A DNA stretch of 64,000 nt. It comes from Sphingomonas sp. Mn802worker. GTDB lineage: Bacteria > Pseudomonadota > Alphaproteobacteria > Sphingomonadales > Sphingomonadaceae. Positions 8,339-17,289 of the stretch are shown here, in pieces. The translations under genes were made by a program, and so were the position numbers. The stretch spans positions 62,001-126,000 of the forward strand of contig NZ_AORY01000005.1 of NCBI RefSeq assembly GCF_000382485.1, read 5' to 3'. Each line of letters opens with the position of its first letter. The first letter of the stretch is position 1. Under the pieces are notes generated by a model. That model made no database searches. It saw only the letters and a program-made list of their open reading frames with translations, and was not told the origin of the DNA.

Positions 8339-9600
8339 CAGTTCAGATCGCGCATCGAGATCAGGTCGCGGCCCGCCGTCTCGGGAAGCAAAAAGGTCGC
8401 GATCAACGCGATCGTCATGCCGGTGATCGCCAGCACGGCCATGGCAGCACTCAGCGCCAGATAAGCGGCGAGCTGCCCGACGCCGAAAATAAACAATGCT
8501 CCGCTCGCCCGGCCGAAATTATACGCGAACGCCTGTCCGGTGCCGCGCACCTCGGTAGGGAACAGTTCCGTGAAATACGGGCCGAACGACGCGTAGATAC
8601 CAAACTGAAAGAAGCCGTAGACGAGCCCGACCGGGATCAGCGCCCACAACGAACTATCGAGCGGCGCAAAGAGATAGAACGACGCCATCACCATGAAGCC
8701 GAGCGCGAAGGCGCGGAAGGTGAAACGACGTCCGAAACGATCGCCCAGATAGGCATTAGTGAGGATACCGAAGAAGCCGCCGGCGCTCAGCAGCAACACG
8801 CAGACGCCTGCAACCGACGGTGATAGCCCACGCTCCAGCGTCAGGAACGCGGTGGTGTAATTACCGACCGAGTAGGCGCCGCCCTGTGCACCTAGCGATA
8901 GCAGCGCGGTGAGCAGCGTGATGCGTAGCAGGCGTGGCCGGAAGATGCTTGCCATCGAATGACGCTCGCCCGTCGCCGCAGCGTGGGCGACCGCTTCGCG
9001 GAAGACCTCCGGGTCGTCCGACTCACGCCGCACGAAGAAGATCAGCGCCGCGGGCAGGATCCCGAACCAGAACGCGATACGCCACCCCATGTCCGGCTCG
9101 AACAGCGCGGCCACCGGTCCGGCGAGCAAGGCCGCCAGTCCCGATCCGACCGCCGCACCGCTCTGCACGGTGCCGAGCGCCTTGCCGCGGTGCTGCGGCG
9201 ACACCAGCTCGCCCAGCAACACCGCGCCGACCGCCCATTCGGCGCCGAAGCCCAATCCTTGCAGGACGCGGATCGCCAGCAGCTGGTGAAAATCCTGCGC
9301 AAAACCCGACAGGAACGAGAAAAAGGAGAACCACAGGATCGTCAGCTGCAGGATGCGGGCACGGCCATAGCGATCGCACAACCAGCCACCAGTCCAACCG
9401 CCGATCGCAGCCGCGAAATAGTTCGCACTGGCGATCAGCCCCGCTTCCTTGACGGTGATGCCGAGACCGAGGACGAGCAGCGGGATCAGATACTGGAACA
9501 CCAGGCCGTCGGCGGTGTCGAGCGCCCAGCCCGCGCTGGTCGTCCAGAACACGCGCCGCGTGCGACCATCCGATTCCTTGTACCAACCCATCATCGCCAC
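8338..9600 (-). CDS. MFS transporter, metabolite:H+ symporter type
   Basis: A 420-residue major facilitator with about 12 hydrophobic spans. The loop 2-3 signature reads GGWLCDRYGRARIL, and its second-half equivalent is AYLGDRFGRRFTF. RVLQGLGFGAEWAVGAVLLGE resembles the sugar-porter or aromatic-acid:H+ symporter group, and the TELFPTEVRGTGQA loop is typical of the metabolite:H+ symporters. It points towards the catabolic operon and probably imports the compound that operon degrades, or an intermediate released in the periplasm. Two possible starts lie within four codons (MAMM). Inner membrane. The substrate cannot be assigned. Confidence 0.88.
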   Translation of the reverse strand: MAMMGWYKESDGRTRRVFWTTSAGWALDTADGLVFQYLIPLLVLGLGITVKEAGLIASANYFAAAIGGWTGGWLCDRYGRARILQLTILWFSFFSFLSGFAQDFHQLLAIRVLQGLGFGAEWAVGAVLLGELVSPQHRGKALGTVQSGAAVGSGLAALLAGPVAALFEPDMGWRIAFWFGILPAALIFFVRRESDDPEVFREAVAHAAATGERHSMASIFRPRLLRITLLTALLSLGAQGGAYSVGNYTTAFLTLERGLSPSVAGVCVLLLSAGGFFGILTNAYLGDRFGRRFTFRAFALGFMVMASFYLFAPLDSSLWALIPVGLVYGFFQFGIYASFGPYFTELFPTEVRGTGQAFAYNFGRASGALFIFGVGQLAAYLALSAAMAVLAITGMTIALIATFLLPETAGRDLISMRDLN

Positions 9601-9850
9601 ACCTCAGCATCCCGCGAAAAGGCGTGCATGATGCGGGCGACGGGGCCGCAACGCTTGCCCGACACGGCACCGCCATTTGCCACGAGCCGCGCAAGTCCCG
9701 CCTGTGTCGGCGGCGTCGTCGGTCGTGCGGGCAGCGAGGTCAAAACTGTCTTCCTTTCCGGACAATCCGACCCGGTCGATAGCCGCTAGGTCGCAGTGGA
9801 CAAAATGCCATGCCGGTCTTCCGGATCAATGGCGCAAATGGGGAGATCAC

Positions 9851-12800
9851 ATGTCGCGCACGACTGCATCGTTCTTGGCCCAGGCATCGTGCCTGAGCGT
9901 GGCGCTGGCCTGCTTGAGCACCCCGGCGTCGGCTGGCGCACAGGAAGCGCCGCCCTCGCAGAACGCACCACTTGCCGAGGAACCGGCGGCGCTCCAGTCT
10001 CCGCAGGCAGCGCCTCCGGCGGACCAGAACAACACCGCAAGCGACATCGTGGTCACGGGCTCGCGCCTGGGTCGAACGGGCTATAGCGCACCCACGCCGG
10101 TGAACGTGATCGGCGATGCACGGCTGAAGAATCTGGCCATTCCGAATGTCGCGGACGCGCTGAACCAGATACCGTCGTTCCGCCCGATCGCCTCGCCGGC
10201 AGCGAACTCGTTCCGGGTGTCGGGGAACATCGGAGCCAGAACGCTCGATCTGCGCGGGCTAGGTCCGACACGCACGCTGACCCTTGTCGACGGGCGCCGC
10301 TTCGTCGCCAGTAGCGACAACGGGACGGTCGACCTGAACAGCATCCCGTCCATCCTCGTGCAACGGACCGAAGTGGTCACCGGCGGTGCCTCCGCCGCTT
10401 ACGGCGCCAACGCGGTCGCCGGCGTCGTCAACCTGATCCTCGACGACAAGCTGCAGGGGATCAAGGCAGAGGCAAATGCCGGTGTCAGTCAACGCGGCGA
10501 CGGGCGAAACTATTATCTCGCGGCGGCCGGGGGCACCGACTTCGCCGATGGCCGCGGGCACATCATCCTGGGTGGCGAGTGGTCGAAGGAAGGCGGCGTT
10601 GGCACGTGCGAGACGCGCGCATGGTGTAATAAATACACCAACTACATCGCCAACCCCGGGTACAACACCGCGACACGGACGAGCACCAACGGCCTGCCAG
10701 CCAACCTGGTGCTCGATAACGTCATGTTCGTGCAGAACGAGAACGGCATCCTTTCCGGCGCGATCAAGCCGAACGGTGCCGGCGGGACGATCACGCTTGG
10801 CCAGCAGGTGCTCAATGTCGGCGCGACCGCGTTGCCTGCGGCGCTGCGCGGCAAGCAGTTCGACGAGGCGGGCAACCTGATCCCCTACACCTTTGGGAAT
10901 TATCTGAGCGGGTTGTTTCAGCAGCTGCGCGATCCGACGCAGCCGTACCTTCTCGGCTTTAGCCCGACCCCGCTGGTAGTGCCAACCGAGCACTTCTCAG
11001 CCATGGCGCGGGTGAATTACGACGTGTCGGATGCGATCACCTTCACCGGTGAGTTCATGTATTCTCGCGTTATCGGCGGTCCGACCGCGACGACGCCGGT
11101 GCAGGATTCACCCGCAACGATCGACATCAACAATCCTTATCTGTCGGCCGCGACCCGCGCGACCGTACTCGCCGCTGATCCCACGATTACGAAGCTGCTG
11201 GTCAACTCGTCGAGCTTCGCGATCGGCCCGGTTGCGCTCGCGACCAGCCGTCTGAACAGCTACCGCGGCGCGCTCGGGCTCAAGGGCTCGTTCAGCGGCG
11301 GCTGGGATTGGGATGTCTACTACACCTACGGCCGCGTCACGTCCGACGTACGCGACGAGAAGTCGCGATTGAAGGAGTGGAACGACGGGATCGACGCGGT
11401 GCGGGTCACCGCGGCGAACGTCGGCACATCGGGCCTGGCGCTCGGCAGCATCGTGTGCCGCACCACCCTATCCGCACCGACAAACGGCTGCATCCCGATC
11501 AACCTCTTCGGGTACGGTCAGGTCAGCCAGGCTGCGATCGACCGTTACCTTGTGACCGAGACGCAGACGCGGACCTATGAACAACAGGCGGCGGCAGTGA
11601 ACCTGCGCGGATCGCCATTCAGCACCTGGGCAGGCGACGTGAAGGTCGCGGTTGGGGGCGAGTGGCGCCGCGACACCGCACAAGGCAGCGCCGACGCCAA
11701 TACGCTGGCCGGCAACTATATCCAGGCCGGCACCACTGCCCTGCCATTCACAAAAACGAGCGTGGTCGAAGGCTACCTCGAAGCCGGTGTGCCGCTGCTG
11801 CGCGACAGTCGGCTCGGCAAGGCGCTCGACATCGACGGCGCAGCGCGCTTCACCCACTACGACCCGTTTGGTGATGCCACCACCTGGAAAGGCGGCGTCG
11901 TCTACAAGCCGGTGCAGGACCTGACATTCCGCGTCACGCGCTCGCGCGACATCCGCGCGCCGACCGCACAGGAAGCGAGCCCGAACGCTACCACGGTCAC
12001 GATCCCGCTCGCCGATCCGTTTATCGGGCAAACGACCCTGCAAACGATCGTCACCGGCGGCAACCCGAACCTGCGGCTGGAGCGCGGCGACACCTTCACT
12101 GCCGGCATCGTTCTGCAGCCCAGCTTCGTTCCACGCTTCAACCTGTCGCTGGATTATTACGACATCAAGGTGAAGGGTGCGATCGACTCGCTGTCGGGAC
12201 CCGTCATCGCCAGCGCGTGCAAGCAGCAGCAACAGCTCTGCAACCTGATCACCTTCAACCCAAATGGATCGATCAACACCGTTCTCTCCAACTTTCAGAA
12301 CCTTAGCCAGCTTCACGCCGAAGGTCTGGAATTGGTCGCGGATTATCGCATTCCCACCCGCGTCGGCGCGGTCGACGTGCAGCTGAACGGAAACTACGTC
12401 ATCGATCTGTCTACGCTGGGAGCCACCGGGCTGCGCACGCAGATCGACGACGTGACCGGCAATTTCGGGTCGATCACCAACATCCAGGGCGTTCCGCGCT
12501 GGCGCGCCGATGCCGTCGTCACCTATTCGGAGCCCAGCTGGGCATTGACGCTCCACGGGCGCTATATTCCGCGTGCGAAGCTCGACTCTACCAAGATCGG
12601 GCCAGAGGACGACGGCTACGACGTGAATTTGCCTAACAGCATCAGCACCAATCGCGTCGACGGTCGGTTCTACCTGGATGCAACGGGGCGCATCAAGATC
12701 CCGACGTCAGATGGGAAAGACCGGTTCGAACTGTTCATCGCGGTCAACAACATCTTCGACAAGGGAGAGCCTGATCAGCTCCGTATCTTCGGCAACGCGC

Positions 12801-12856
12801 TGTATTTCGACCCCGTCGGCCGTAATTTCCGGGTTGGCGCACGAACGCGCTTCTGA
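9851..12856 (+). CDS. TonB-dependent receptor
   Basis: A 1001-residue outer-membrane receptor. The leader MSRTTASFLAQASCLSVALA, ending near ASAGAQE, is a signal peptide, followed by an Ala/Pro/Gln-rich linker. The plug domain starts at DIVVTGSRLGRTGYSAPTP; GGASAAYGANAVAGVVN marks the plug-barrel transition, and a C-terminal barrel ends in a terminal Phe (VGARTRF) as needed for BAM assembly. GGGGAGA precedes the ATG at 9851; a longer reading to 9677 would bury the signal peptide. It belongs to the large sphingomonad TBDR group with barrel segments such as RSRDIRAPTAQE. It sits between an MFS transporter and a LigI-like amidohydrolase, so it is the likely outer-membrane gate for the pathway substrate. 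Confidence 0.93.
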   Translation: MSRTTASFLAQASCLSVALACLSTPASAGAQEAPPSQNAPLAEEPAALQSPQAAPPADQNNTASDIVVTGSRLGRTGYSAPTPVNVIGDARLKNLAIPNVADALNQIPSFRPIASPAANSFRVSGNIGARTLDLRGLGPTRTLTLVDGRRFVASSDNGTVDLNSIPSILVQRTEVVTGGASAAYGANAVAGVVNLILDDKLQGIKAEANAGVSQRGDGRNYYLAAAGGTDFADGRGHIILGGEWSKEGGVGTCETRAWCNKYTNYIANPGYNTATRTSTNGLPANLVLDNVMFVQNENGILSGAIKPNGAGGTITLGQQVLNVGATALPAALRGKQFDEAGNLIPYTFGNYLSGLFQQLRDPTQPYLLGFSPTPLVVPTEHFSAMARVNYDVSDAITFTGEFMYSRVIGGPTATTPVQDSPATIDINNPYLSAATRATVLAADPTITKLLVNSSSFAIGPVALATSRLNSYRGALGLKGSFSGGWDWDVYYTYGRVTSDVRDEKSRLKEWNDGIDAVRVTAANVGTSGLALGSIVCRTTLSAPTNGCIPINLFGYGQVSQAAIDRYLVTETQTRTYEQQAAAVNLRGSPFSTWAGDVKVAVGGEWRRDTAQGSADANTLAGNYIQAGTTALPFTKTSVVEGYLEAGVPLLRDSRLGKALDIDGAARFTHYDPFGDATTWKGGVVYKPVQDLTFRVTRSRDIRAPTAQEASPNATTVTIPLADPFIGQTTLQTIVTGGNPNLRLERGDTFTAGIVLQPSFVPRFNLSLDYYDIKVKGAIDSLSGPVIASACKQQQQLCNLITFNPNGSINTVLSNFQNLSQLHAEGLELVADYRIPTRVGAVDVQLNGNYVIDLSTLGATGLRTQIDDVTGNFGSITNIQGVPRWRADAVVTYSEPSWALTLHGRYIPRAKLDSTKIGPEDDGYDVNLPNSISTNRVDGRFYLDATGRIKIPTSDGKDRFELFIAVNNIFDKGEPDQLRIFGNALYFDPVGRNFRVGARTRF

Positions 12857-12926
12857 TCAATCGAGGTCTCGCTGACCACTCGACAAACTGGGTTAACGAC
12901 ACGTTAGAAAGTGGAAGAGGATAGAT

Positions 12927-13853
12927 ATGGCGACCGCTGCGCGAATGCCTCTATATGACGCTCACGCCCATCTCGTCTCCGCGGACCTAGTGCGCTACCC
13001 ACGCAACAAGCCGTTCGTGGAGGGCGCCACAGAGGCGGCCGTGTTCGGACCTGGAACTGTCGGCCGGCCAGGCGGACAGCATGGTCCCGAACCCGTCAAC
13101 GAAAAGCCGAGCGCGGAGGCTATGCGCAGATGGATGCTCGAACAGGGTGTCGAAGGCATCGCCGCCGTTCAGAAAGGCATGATTTACGGTACTGATAACA
13201 GCTACATCGTCGATGCCGCAGAGGCTCACCCCGATAAAATGCGGGCGATCATCATCGTCGATCCGCAGGCCAATGAGACGCCTGACATGGTGCGCGATTA
13301 CGCGCGTCGCGGGGTGATCGGCATTCGTTTCTTCGGCGTGGGCGTCGAGAACAAAGCGGTATGGCTAAGTTCGGATGCGGCGCTTCGCGCTTGGTCTGTC
13401 GCGGACGAGCTTGGATTGCTGGTCGACATCGAGGCACCCGCGGCGGGAAGCGACATTCTTATACCGGTCGTTGAACGGATGGCAGATCGGTATCCGACAT
13501 TGCGCATCGCGCTCGATCACGTGTTTCTTCCCAACGTAAACGCGCCCCACTTCGGGATCGATGATCGGTATGCGGGCTTCGCTCGCCGGCCGAACATCTC
13601 TGTCAAATTTACGTCGCTCAACATGGATGTCATCCGCGAAAAAGGCATTTCACCGGAACACGTTTTGCGAAGAACAGTCGATTTCTACGGAGCTGACAAG
13701 GTGATGTGGGGATCAGACATCGGAACGTCTTCAGGTACCTATGCCGAGATGATCGATCGCGCCTTCGCCGCAACGCGGCTTCTTACCGAAGACGAGCAGC
13801 GCGCAGTCCTTCATGATACCGGTCATCAGCTCATGACCGGCTGGCGAAGTTGA
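12927..13853 (+). CDS. Amidohydrolase family protein (LigI-like), second copy
   Basis: A 308-residue amidohydrolase-2 family protein. YDAHAHLVS (residues 10-18) is the H-x-H metal site, IALDHVFLPN the central His, and KVMWGSDIGTS the C-terminal Asp. GAGGA lies 5 nt before the ATG. It is 70 nt downstream of the TBDR and co-directional, so they probably form a unit. It is clearly diverged from the paralogue at 1252-2094: it has an insertion of about 40 residues after the first motif (rich in Pro and Gly, residues 35-65), which suggests a different substrate in the same or a linked pathway. Local base composition is slightly less GC-rich than in the flanking operon. Confidence 0.82.
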   Translation: MATAARMPLYDAHAHLVSADLVRYPRNKPFVEGATEAAVFGPGTVGRPGGQHGPEPVNEKPSAEAMRRWMLEQGVEGIAAVQKGMIYGTDNSYIVDAAEAHPDKMRAIIIVDPQANETPDMVRDYARRGVIGIRFFGVGVENKAVWLSSDAALRAWSVADELGLLVDIEAPAAGSDILIPVVERMADRYPTLRIALDHVFLPNVNAPHFGIDDRYAGFARRPNISVKFTSLNMDVIREKGISPEHVLRRTVDFYGADKVMWGSDIGTSSGTYAEMIDRAFAATRLLTEDEQRAVLHDTGHQLMTGWRS

Positions 13854-13965
13854 CCCACCTCCGGCCATTCACCGCAGCCCGAGCGCTTACCAATTTCAGT
13901 CATTCGTTAAGCTGGCTAGCAGGTCAGCCGTATTCGTAACGCCGGCCATGCGATAGTGGGTTACC

Positions 13966-14955
13966 GTGCACCGGACGCTCGACAACCTACTCACGACCAT
14001 TGACGTCGACCCGCAAGCGTTCTCGGTATGCCGCATCGAGACGGGATGGAGGATGAACTTTCCTGCGTTCGATAAGGCGACCATCCATTTCGTGCTTCGT
14101 GGAACCGGGCATTTCCAGGTCGGCGCGTCCCCACCCTTTCCCTTCCTGCCGCAAAGCGTTTTGATCATTCCTGCCTCGGAGAGGCATTGGGTGGGCGATG
14201 GCGGTGGCCAAGCCAAGGTTCGTGACGCTGCCGATTGTTGCGCTCTGATCGGCGATGGCTTGGTGGAGTTTACTGCCGGCAGCGGCGCTGATGACACGCT
14301 GATGCTGTGCGGTGCCCTGACAGCGCCGTATCAGGGCGGCCTGAGCTTCTTCGACCTGCTGCGCGTGCCGACGGCCGGTGAAACGGTGTCGAATGCCATT
14401 CCGGCGAGCGTGTTCGAGGCGATGGCGGACGAGATCGTCCGGGCCGGGTTCGGCACTCAAGCGATGTGTCAGGCCCTGATGAAGCAAGGTCTGGTCGCGT
14501 TGCTGCGTGATCGAGAGACGCGGCAAAAGGAGCCAGGGGGAGCGATGTTCCACCCGCGCCTAGCCAAGGCGGTCGCCGCCGTCGTCGCGGATCCGGCGGC
14601 GACACATACGGTCGGCAGCCTCGCGTCGCTTTCCGGCATGAGCCGCGCCTCATTCTCGGAACATTTCTCCAAGGCGTTCGGGCAAAGCCCGATCGAGTTC
14701 GTGCAGAAAACGAGGCTGCGTATAGCGGCGCGACTGCTGCGAACGACCGATCTACCGATCAAGGTTATCGCGAACACCGCGGGGTATGCCGGGCCGCGGC
14801 CATTCGCGCGAGCCTTCCAGGCTACCTACGAGCGGGGGCCGGCAGGCTACCGGGCGCTCCAGAAGACAATAACGTCGAAGGTCGAACCCGCTAAAACGTC
14901 GAAGGTCGAAGACGCTAAAGATCAGCCCGCAGTCTCCGATCGTCCAGATCTTTAG
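13966..14955 (+). CDS. AraC family regulator with cupin-type sensor domain
   Basis: A 329-residue regulator. The first ~190 residues fit the AraC cupin-6 type sensor (IHFVLRGTGHF, then the PQSVLIIPASERHWVG loop). The HTH pair lies at about 200-300 (VGSLASLSGMSRASFSEHF and IKVIANTAGYAGPRPFARAF). The start is a GTG at 13966 with no convincing ribosome site; an in-frame ATG 29 codons on would remove the first sensor strands. The C-terminal tail (about 300-329) is Lys/Glu/Asp-rich and made of a tandem repeat, TSKVEPAK then TSKVEDAK, which is unusual for the family. It precedes the catalase-like gene by 161 nt, so it may control that gene and the hydrolase. Confidence 0.85.
   Translation: MHRTLDNLLTTIDVDPQAFSVCRIETGWRMNFPAFDKATIHFVLRGTGHFQVGASPPFPFLPQSVLIIPASERHWVGDGGGQAKVRDAADCCALIGDGLVEFTAGSGADDTLMLCGALTAPYQGGLSFFDLLRVPTAGETVSNAIPASVFEAMADEIVRAGFGTQAMCQALMKQGLVALLRDRETRQKEPGGAMFHPRLAKAVAAVVADPAATHTVGSLASLSGMSRASFSEHFSKAFGQSPIEFVQKTRLRIAARLLRTTDLPIKVIANTAGYAGPRPFARAFQATYERGPAGYRALQKTITSKVEPAKTSKVEDAKDQPAVSDRPDL
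14872..14919 (+). repeat. Tandem 24-nt repeat in the regulator's 3' end
   Basis: Two adjacent 24-nt copies (14872-14895 and 14896-14919) differ at a few central bases and encode the TSKVEPAK/TSKVEDAK tail. They are in frame, so the duplication lengthens the protein by eight residues. Immediately downstream a 10-bp inverted repeat, GCTAAAGATC (14914-14923) and GATCTTTAGC (14947-14956), spans the stop codon. Confidence 0.8.
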
Positions 14956-15116
14956 CATCGATCGTCCAAACCGCCATTGCGCGTGGACCCGATGCGACAG
15001 AGGCAGGTTATCAATTTCGGACCTCTGGTCCAGGTCGACGCTCAGCCCGCCAGTCCACAACGGACGGTCGGTACGGACAGCTTCGTCGAACCTCGCGCTC
15101 GCAGAAGGTCCAGCCC

Positions 15117-16241
15117 ATGTCCGATGATCTCCACCACTCGCCCGTCGCGTTCACGCCCAAGGTGGAGGTGCGTGCCGATGACGAAGCGGAGACGATCCAG
15201 GGGTTGAACGAGCAGCTCCGCATCATTCAGGAAACCACCGCCAAGGATTATGGTACGGCGGTGCGCGGCGTCCACGCCAAGGGTCACGCGATTGTAAAGG
15301 GCACGCTTGAGGTTCTCTCCGGGGTCGCACCCGCCTTGGCGCAAGGCCTGTTTTCGACGCCCTGCAGCTACGACGCGCTGCTGCGGTTCTCGACGCTGCC
15401 GGGCGACATACTCGACGACAGCGTCAGTGTACCGCGCGGCATTGCGGTTAAGCTGTTCGGCGTTGCGGGCGATCGGCTTGCGGGGTCGGAAGACGACACC
15501 ACGCAGGACTTCATCCTGGTGAATGGTCCGGCATTTGCGGCACCTACGCCGAAGGCGTTCCTCGCCAATCTCAAGATGCTCGCCAAGACCACCGATTCTG
15601 GCGAAGGCCTGAAGAAGGGCCTGTCCGCGGTTTTGCAGACCGTCGACGCGGCGCTTGAGACGGTGGGCATCCAGAGTGCGACGATCCAAACGCTGGGCGG
15701 CGCGCCGAACACGCACCCGCTCGGCGAGACCTACTACACGCAGGTGCCGCTGCGGCATGGCGACTACATCGCCAAGCTTTCGGTCGCGCCGGTGTCGCCG
15801 AACCTCACCGAACTTGCCGGCAGCAAGGTCAACACGTCAGGCCGTCCAGACGCGCTGCGCGAAGCCCTAGGCGAGGTGCTGATCGAGCAGGACAGCGTTT
15901 GGGAGATGCGGGTTCAGCTTTGCACCGATCTCGACAAGATGCCGGTCGAGGACAGCTCCATCGTATGGGACGAAAACGAGAGTCCGTATGTCGCAGTTGC
16001 CTGCCTCACTGTGCCGGCACAGATCGGCTGGCAGCATGGTCTCAGCGATCAGCAGGAACAAGCTGTATCGTTCAGTCCCTGGCACGGCCTTGCCGCGCAT
16101 CAGCCGCTCGGCGGCGTCAACCGCGCCCGCAAGCCGACCTACGAAATGTCGACGCAGTTTCGTAGTCAGCACAACGGTTGTCCGGTGCATGAGCTTCGTT
16201 CGCTCGCGGAACTGCCGACGCAAGGCATGACTATCGACTAG
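15117..16241 (+). CDS. Catalase-fold heme protein (small catalase family)
   Basis: A 374-residue protein, shorter than monofunctional catalases (about 480 or more). It keeps the key catalase positions: distal His53 in RGVHAKG, Asn136 in DFILVNGPAF, and near the C-terminus R338-x3-Y342 (RKPTY), which matches the proximal Arg/Tyr heme-ligand spacing. PRGIAVKLFGV corresponds to the conserved RG(F/I)A-KF region. The group of small catalase-like proteins includes peroxidases and lipid-hydroperoxide-acting enzymes with weak catalase activity. GAAGG lies upstream of the ATG. No signal peptide is evident. It stands between the AraC regulator and the alpha/beta hydrolase; a role in peroxide or lipid-peroxide handling is inferred. 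Confidence 0.85.
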   Translation: MSDDLHHSPVAFTPKVEVRADDEAETIQGLNEQLRIIQETTAKDYGTAVRGVHAKGHAIVKGTLEVLSGVAPALAQGLFSTPCSYDALLRFSTLPGDILDDSVSVPRGIAVKLFGVAGDRLAGSEDDTTQDFILVNGPAFAAPTPKAFLANLKMLAKTTDSGEGLKKGLSAVLQTVDAALETVGIQSATIQTLGGAPNTHPLGETYYTQVPLRHGDYIAKLSVAPVSPNLTELAGSKVNTSGRPDALREALGEVLIEQDSVWEMRVQLCTDLDKMPVEDSSIVWDENESPYVAVACLTVPAQIGWQHGLSDQQEQAVSFSPWHGLAAHQPLGGVNRARKPTYEMSTQFRSQHNGCPVHELRSLAELPTQGMTID

Positions 16242-16318
16242 TATCCGGGCGGCGTTCGACCCCGCTGGTACGGTGAATAATTCTGGTAGGGATCGATGCG
16301 GCAGCAGGATCAAACTAA

Positions 16319-17092
16319 ATGAACAAGGTTGAGCGCGGCAGCGGCCGCGCGCTGCTCCTAATCCACGGCCTTGGCGGCAGTTGGCGGTCGTGGTCCACCA
16401 TCCTGGATCCGCTCAGCGCCGCACGGAGGGTGATTGCGATCGATCTCCCCGGCCACGGCGCCACACTCGCGGAGCACGACAGCGGGACGTTTGACGGTCT
16501 TGTGGGAAGTGTTGAGCGCTTCATCACCGAGGCCGGTCTGACCGGCGTTGATGTAGTCGGCAGTTCCATGGGAGCGCGGATTGTGCTTGAGCTCGCGCGG
16601 CGCGGGATCGTCGGCAATGTGGTTGCACTCGATCCCGGCGGTTTTTGGCGCGGTTGGGAGCGAACCTTCTTCCGCACGACCATTGGCATCTCTGGCCGAT
16701 TGCTGCGCGCGATACGCCCGAGCCTGCCAACATTAAGCCGGAACCCTGCATCGCGGACGGCGCTGCTAGCGCAGCTGTCTGCGCGCCCTTGGGCGCTCGA
16801 TGGCGAGGTCGTCGCGACCGAACTGAAAGGGCTCAGCACGACGCCAACGTTCGACGCCTTAGTGCGAAGCCTCGCTACAGGCCCTGAGCAGGCCGGCCCT
16901 GCCGCCACCGGCACGACCCGGATTGTCATTGGCTGGGGCAGGCATGATCGGCTCTGCCTGCCAAGACAGGCGGCGCGCGCGCAAGCGGCCTTTCCTTCTG
17001 CCGAGCTTCACTGGTTCGAACACAGCGGTCACTTTCCAATGTGGGACATGCCGGTTGAGACGACCGCGGTCATTCTCGCCGCCACTCAATAA
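16319..17092 (+). CDS. Alpha/beta hydrolase
   Basis: A 257-residue alpha/beta-hydrolase fold protein. LLIHGLGGSWRSW is the oxyanion-hole HG motif, VVGSSMGARIVLE the nucleophile elbow (G-S-S-M-G), GWGRHDRLC supplies the acid Asp, and HSGHFPMWD the catalytic His. A cap domain lies at about 110-190. AGGA precedes the ATG. It is 77 nt after the catalase-like gene on the same strand. The substrate class (ester, lactone or C-C bond hydrolase) cannot be set from these motifs. The gene is the last intact one before the mobile-element mosaic beginning near 17.2 kb. Confidence 0.85.
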   Translation: MNKVERGSGRALLLIHGLGGSWRSWSTILDPLSAARRVIAIDLPGHGATLAEHDSGTFDGLVGSVERFITEAGLTGVDVVGSSMGARIVLELARRGIVGNVVALDPGGFWRGWERTFFRTTIGISGRLLRAIRPSLPTLSRNPASRTALLAQLSARPWALDGEVVATELKGLSTTPTFDALVRSLATGPEQAGPAATGTTRIVIGWGRHDRLCLPRQAARAQAAFPSAELHWFEHSGHFPMWDMPVETTAVILAATQ

Positions 17093-17209
17093 AACGCTGC
17101 TCCTTCAGGCATGAAGCTGGCGACACTGGCAAGAAGGACCCACTTTCGGCTGTTCAACGCCACAAGGCGCTGCCAGAAACCCGCCGCTCGTTCAGCATCA
17201 CCAACGGCT

Positions 17210-17241
17210 GATAAACCACATTTTCGAACCGCCGGTTTATC
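17210..17241. repeat. Inverted repeat upstream of the integrase fragment
   Basis: GATAAACC (17210-17217) and GGTTTATC (17234-17241) are perfect 8-bp arms around a 16-nt spacer, 48 nt before the recombinase fragment. It could be a recombinase binding site or an operator; nothing in the sequence decides which. Confidence 0.4.
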
Positions 17242-17289
17242 GGGCCTACGTACTCTCGATCGGCTGATCCGGCCCGATGGAGATGGTTG

